From NCBI GenBank assembly GCA_036278755.1, contig DASUKL010000091.1, forward strand, positions 1 through 15,048: a stretch of 15,048 nucleotides of DNA, in the 5' to 3' direction. The position numbers and the translations under genes are program-made. This stretch comes from DASUKL01 sp036278755 (GTDB lineage: Bacteria; Chloroflexota; Limnocylindria; Limnocylindrales; CSP1-4). This document shows positions 11,743-15,048 of the stretch, piece by piece (the stretch's first letter is position 1; each line of letters begins with the position of its first letter). The notes under the pieces are model-generated. The model saw only the letters and a program-made list of their open reading frames with translations. It was not told where the DNA came from and made no database searches.

Positions 11743-13529
11743 AGCTCGCGCGTGCGGACGCGGTCGTAGCGGGTCACGGGGCCCAGCGCGTCGCGGTCGA
11801 TGACTGCGTCGATGATCGTGGGTCCACGGCGCTCGCCGGCCACGGCCAGGGCCTGACGCAGCTCGTTGACGTCCGTGGCCCGGAAACCGATGGCCCCGAA
11901 GGAGCGGGCCACGGCGCCGTAGTCGACGTCCACGAAGTCCGTGACCTCGGGCACGAGGTGCCCGTAGAGGAGGGTCTGGACGTGGGCCTCGAGGGCCAGG
12001 GTCTGGTTGTCGAGGATCACCACGGTGATCGGCAGCTGGAGGCGCAAGGCCGTCTCGATGTCACCGATGTGGTAGCCGATGCCACCGTCGCCGGTGACGC
12101 AGATGACCTGCCGCTGGGGCACGGCCAACTGGGCCCCCATGGCGGCCGGGTAGGCCCAGCCGAGCGAGCCGTCGGCGCGGAGGTAGTTGCGACCCGAGGT
12201 CCGCATCTCGGCCAGGGCTCCGGCCCAGGCTGCCGCGTAGCCCGTGTCGGCCACCAGGACGCCGTCATCGGGCATGGCCGACTCGACCGCGGCCATGACC
12301 GCCTCGGGCCGCATCGGCCGGCCGTCGGTGCCGTCGCGAGCGGCCAGCCCGGACCGGCGGTCGCGCCACTCGGCGCGCCGCTCGGCCAGCTCGTCGAGCC
12401 GCCCGACGGTGTCGGCGGAAGGGCAGGTCTCGAGCCGCTCGCTGGCGTCGAGGACGCACTCGAGGAAGGCCCGAGCGTCGGCCACGAAGCCGTAAGCCGT
12501 GGGGAAGTTCTGGCCCACGACATCCGGATCGATGCTGACGTGGATGAGCTGCGCGTCGGGGCTGACGAGCTTGTAGGTGTCGGTCACCAGGCCGCCCAGC
12601 CGGCTGCCGATGGCCAGCACGAGGTCCGCCTCCCGGAGGGTGGCGTTGGCATAGTTGCGCGAGTAGCGGCCGACCGTGCCGAGGGCCAGGTCGTGCATCT
12701 CAGCGATGCTCCCCTTGCCGGCACTGCTGGTGGCCACGGGGATGCCGAAGCGCTCGGCCAGGCGGCGCAGGGCCTCGTGGGCGTTGGACTGGTGGATGCC
12801 CCCGCCGGCCAGGATGACCGGCCGCCGCGCCGCGCTCAGGGCACGCACCACGGACTCCGCCTCGGCCGACGAGATCGAGGGCCGGTGGAGGGGCATCTCG
12901 AAGCCCCGGACGCCGGGCTCGGGCTCGCGATAGTCGGGCACGTCGGCCTCGAAGATGTCGTTGGGGATGCCCAGGTAGACCGGACCCGGGGAGCCGCTGA
13001 CGGCCCGCCGGGCGGCCTCGCGGATGAGGCGCGGCACGTGGGTCGGGACGAGAGCCTCGATGCCCCACTTGGTGACCGAGGCGAACAGCGGCGCCTGGAC
13101 CAGCTCCTGGTACTCGTTGCGCGATCGATCGGCCCGGCGCATGGCCGAGGTCAGGGCCACGACCGGGCTGCCCGACCAGTACGGCTCGGCCATGCTGCCG
13201 GCCACGTTGGCCGCGCCGGGGCCGTAGGCCCCGTAGACGAACGTCGGCTGGCCACGCAGCCTGGCGTAGGCGTCGGCCATGTAGACCGCGGCCGACTCCG
13301 TGCGGGTCAGGATGTGACGGATCCCGGCCGCCTGGAGGGCGATCCACAACTTGTTGTCCCGGCCGGTCATGAGGAAGAAGTGCTGGACCCCCAGGGCCCG
13401 AAGCTCGAGTGCGACGGCCGTGGCGGTCGGCACGGTCTGCGGGCCGTCGATGACGGGGACGGCGGGGGCGGTGAGCGCCTCAGCGGTGACGGGCTGGGCG
13501 AGGAGTCTGGTGGCGAACGGCGCGGTCAA
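11739..13529 (-). CDS. thiamine-diphosphate-dependent enzyme, acetolactate synthase-like
   Basis: This 596-residue enzyme has the three-domain layout of the acetolactate synthase / benzoylformate decarboxylase superfamily: PYR domain (about 35-195), central domain (about 215-355) and PP domain (about 405-585). The catalytic Glu78 lies in LTRTESAAVYMADAYAR, and the ThDP-Mg motif begins GDGGIGYHIGDIETA (480-494) and closes with ILDNQ (505-509). The real reaction (decarboxylation, carboligation or C-C hydrolysis) cannot be read from sequence. TTG at 13529 was chosen because GAGGGGGG lies about 7 nt upstream and a promoter with a perfect TTGACA places transcription start downstream of the alternative ATG at 13577. 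That ATG would add 16 residues. The stop overlaps the GTG of the cyclase-family gene. The gene is divergent from the NHL propeller gene. Confidence 0.88.
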   Translation of the reverse strand: MTAPFATRLLAQPVTAEALTAPAVPVIDGPQTVPTATAVALELRALGVQHFFLMTGRDNKLWIALQAAGIRHILTRTESAAVYMADAYARLRGQPTFVYGAYGPGAANVAGSMAEPYWSGSPVVALTSAMRRADRSRNEYQELVQAPLFASVTKWGIEALVPTHVPRLIREAARRAVSGSPGPVYLGIPNDIFEADVPDYREPEPGVRGFEMPLHRPSISSAEAESVVRALSAARRPVILAGGGIHQSNAHEALRRLAERFGIPVATSSAGKGSIAEMHDLALGTVGRYSRNYANATLREADLVLAIGSRLGGLVTDTYKLVSPDAQLIHVSIDPDVVGQNFPTAYGFVADARAFLECVLDASERLETCPSADTVGRLDELAERRAEWRDRRSGLAARDGTDGRPMRPEAVMAAVESAMPDDGVLVADTGYAAAWAGALAEMRTSGRNYLRADGSLGWAYPAAMGAQLAVPQRQVICVTGDGGIGYHIGDIETALRLQLPITVVILDNQTLALEAHVQTLLYGHLVPEVTDFVDVDYGAVARSFGAIGFRATDVNELRQALAVAGERRGPTIIDAVIDRDALGPVTRYDRVRTREL

Positions 13530-13579
13530 TGAATGACCCCCCTCTACTGCAGATGCGATGAGTCCGGATCGATCCATCC

Positions 13580-13608
13580 ATCAGATAGGAGGAGCGGGCC
13601 GCTGTCAA
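13580..13608 (-). promoter_or_regulatory. promoter of the ThDP-enzyme/cyclase operon
   Basis: A consensus -35 TTGACA (13608-13603) is followed after 17 bp by TCTGAT (13585-13580), or after 15 bp by TATCTG. Either places the transcript start at about 13573-13575, which is 3' of the ATG at 13577 and leaves a leader of about 45 nt before the TTG start at 13529. The rest of the 13530-13774 divergent spacer contains a TANNNT hexamer, TACGCT (13727-13732), that might serve the NHL gene. Confidence 0.5.
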
Positions 13609-13774
13609 TGGTCCGGGGGCGCCTGGTCGATAGTCCCGGTGCGAACCCGCAACATGGGGCCCGCGGCGGGTGTCGGAGGCCTCGTGCCGAGCACGGTCCG
13701 GCGGGGCCCGGTCGGTCCGGAGACGCTACGCTTGCCCGGTCGCCAGCAGCTGACACGCACTACCGGAGGGGATC

Positions 13775-14761
13775 GTGGACGTCGAGATCGGGCGTGACCG
13801 TTACCGAGTCGTGGACGGCTTCTTCCGCCGTCCCAAGGGCTGGACCTTCGTCGAGGTGGCCGACGTCGCGGTGGATCCGGACGACAACGTCTACGTCTTC
13901 TGTCGGGGAACCCATCCGGTCATGATCTTCGATCGTGAGGGGCGCTTCCTCGACGCCTGGGGGGACATCGGGGGGCACAATTACTTCACGTTCCCCCACG
14001 GGCTGACGGTGGGTCTCGACGGCTTCGTCTACACCGCCGACAGCCGCGACCACAGCGTGCGCAAGTTCACCAAGGACGGCAAGCTGCTGATGACCCTGGG
14101 CCAGCCGCACCAGAACGCGCCGGCCTTCAGCGGCCAGCCCTTCAACCGTCCGACCCATGCCACGGTGGCCCCCAATGGCGACCTCTACGTCAGCGACGGA
14201 TATGGCAACGCCCGCATCCACTGCTTCAGCCCCGAGGGCCAGCTGAAGTTCTCCTGGGGCCGCCCGGGCCACGGACCAGGAGAGTTCAACACCGTCCACA
14301 GCGTCTTCATCGACCCGGCCGACGAGACCCTCTACGCCGCGGACCGGTTCAACAATCGGGTCCAGTTCTTCTCCCTGAGCGGCGAGTACCGCGGCGAGTG
14401 GAACGACCTGCGCCTGCCCCAGAGCGTCCGCAAGGGACCGGACGGAGCCTTCTACGTGGCCGAGCTGTCGCATCGGGTGACGGTCCTGGCGCCCGACGGC
14501 ACGGTCCGCGAACGGTGGGGCGACGGCGTCGAGGTCGACGACCACGAGGTGGGCGGGGTCGACCTGGCCCTGCCCGATGCGCCGTCGCGCCGGCCGATGG
14601 TCACGGGCCGCGTCCACGACGAACCCGGAGCCGGCCTCTTCTGCGCTCCCCACGGCATCGCCGTGGACTCGCAGGGCAGCTTCTACGTGGCCGACACGGC
14701 CGAGACCTGGATCGGCCTCGACCGGGGCAACCGCAGCATCCAGAAGTTCGCCCCGGTCTAG
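13775..14761 (+). CDS. NHL-repeat six-bladed beta-propeller protein (amidating-lyase-like)
   Basis: This 328-residue protein consists of repeated NHL blades with the recurring pattern PxGDLYVSDGYGNARIHCFS, seen as VDPDDNVYVF, VGLDGFVYTADSRDHSVRKF, VAPNGDLYVSDGYGN and VDSQGSFYVADTA (each quoted in part). This is the type found in bacterial proteins similar to peptidyl-alpha-hydroxyglycine alpha-amidating lyase. Several His (in FPHGL, RPTHATV, VHSVF and APHGIA) recur at blade starts and may bind metal. No signal peptide is seen, so it may be cytoplasmic. The GTG start at 13775 has GGAGGGG immediately upstream with 5-nt effective spacing. It is divergent from the ThDP/cyclase operon. The fold is certain; an enzymatic role is unproven. 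Confidence 0.85.
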   Translation: MDVEIGRDRYRVVDGFFRRPKGWTFVEVADVAVDPDDNVYVFCRGTHPVMIFDREGRFLDAWGDIGGHNYFTFPHGLTVGLDGFVYTADSRDHSVRKFTKDGKLLMTLGQPHQNAPAFSGQPFNRPTHATVAPNGDLYVSDGYGNARIHCFSPEGQLKFSWGRPGHGPGEFNTVHSVFIDPADETLYAADRFNNRVQFFSLSGEYRGEWNDLRLPQSVRKGPDGAFYVAELSHRVTVLAPDGTVRERWGDGVEVDDHEVGGVDLALPDAPSRRPMVTGRVHDEPGAGLFCAPHGIAVDSQGSFYVADTAETWIGLDRGNRSIQKFAPV

Positions 14762-14798
14762 CGGCGACCCGATGCCCGCGCCTCGGCGTGTGACGCGG

Positions 14799-14804
14799 TA
14801 GATT
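14799..14804 (+). promoter_or_regulatory. -10-like hexamer before tRNA-Gly
   Basis: TAGATT (TANNNT type) ends 12 bp before the first base of the mature tRNA, a suitable place for its promoter. No -35 is evident. Confidence 0.35.
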
Positions 14805-14816
14805 GCGGCCTTACCG

Positions 14817-14892
14817 GCGGGAGTAGCTCAGTCGGCAGAGCGTCAGCCTTCCAAGCTGAATGTCGCGGGTTCGATCCCCGTCTCCCGCTCCA
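14817..14892 (+). tRNA. tRNA-Gly (anticodon UCC), CCA encoded
   Basis: A full cloverleaf can be drawn. The acceptor stem is GCGGGAG (14817-14823) with CTCCCGC (14882-14888). The D stem GCTC/GAGC is at 14826-14829 and 14838-14841. The anticodon stem TCAGC/GCTGA (14843-14847, 14855-14859) encloses loop CTTCCAA with anticodon TCC at 14850-14852. The T arm is GCGGG-TTCGATC-CCCGT (14865-14881) with one G-U pair. The discriminator is T (14889), as expected for bacterial glycine tRNAs, and CCA is encoded at 14890-14892. It reads GGA codons (and GGG by wobble). Confidence 0.96.
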
Positions 14893-15048
14893 CCTTCCCC
14901 TGATCCTAGGGACCGCGATGTCGGTGCTGGGCGGTCACGCGCAGGGTCGTCACCAGGCGGCGTTCGGCAACCGGCCCGCGCCGGCCACCCGAGCCCGGCC
15001 GAGGCTGTATCGTGGCCCCGGCTGAACGAAGCTGTCCGTACCAGCCGA

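Noticed and set aside
11958..13532. 524-codon plus-strand open frame opposite the ThDP enzyme gene
   Set aside because: Antisense shadow of a gene with clear ThDP motifs.
14893..15048. Possible gene or RNA in the last 156 bases
   Set aside because: No start, domain or RNA fold could be supported; only a -10-like TATCGT at 15008-15013 was seen, perhaps for a gene beyond the window.

Overview
This is a high-GC (roughly 70% by eye) bacterial chromosome segment from a free-living organism. It carries about fourteen protein genes and one tRNA. The GH15 enzyme and the Ser-type RpiB resemble actinobacterial/mycobacterial versions, but the mix (fused OtsA-OtsB, YHS protein, NHL propeller next to a ThDP enzyme) would also fit a high-GC Chloroflexota lineage. 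I cannot place it firmly. No phage, transposon, CRISPR or plasmid signature was seen.

Layout. (1) 105-1328, minus strand: a metal-handling group made of a YHS-domain protein, a 64-residue single-span membrane protein and a cupredoxin lipoprotein with a complete type-1 copper ligand set. A near-perfect 19-bp palindrome shaped like CsoR/RcnR-family operators lies just upstream of the YHS gene. (2) 1587-2066, minus: a SRPBCC protein. (3) 2177-5807, plus: a tight operon of LOG-family nucleotide phosphoribohydrolase, ribose-5-phosphate isomerase B, a GH15 trehalase/glucoamylase and a small dimeric-barrel-like protein. (4) 5710-8148, minus: a fused trehalose-6-phosphate synthase/phosphatase (OtsA-OtsB) converging on the operon and overlapping its last gene by 98 bp. 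Its promoter, Shine-Dalgarno and conserved N-terminus all indicate initiation at a non-canonical ATC codon. (5) 8179-9110: a gene-poor stretch with two tandem-repeat arrays (ten 18-bp units, four 17-bp units). (6) 9111-10675, plus: a YciI-like protein and an orphan ATP-grasp ligase. (7) 10741-13529, minus: an acetolactate-synthase-like ThDP enzyme translationally coupled to a cyclase-family (kynurenine formamidase-like) hydrolase, divergent from an NHL beta-propeller gene at 13775-14761. (8) 14817-14892: tRNA-Gly(UCC).

How the genes may work together. LOG releases ribose 5-phosphate and RpiB converts it to ribulose 5-phosphate, so these two neighbours form consecutive steps. GH15 (probable trehalose hydrolysis) and OtsAB (trehalose synthesis) face each other and suggest a trehalose turnover locus. 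The ThDP enzyme, cyclase-family hydrolase and propeller look like a small uncharacterised catabolic or biosynthetic set. No convincing new defence or mobile system is visible; the best leads are the ATC start of otsAB, the palindromic operator, the LOG-RpiB pairing and the ThDP/cyclase/NHL cluster.
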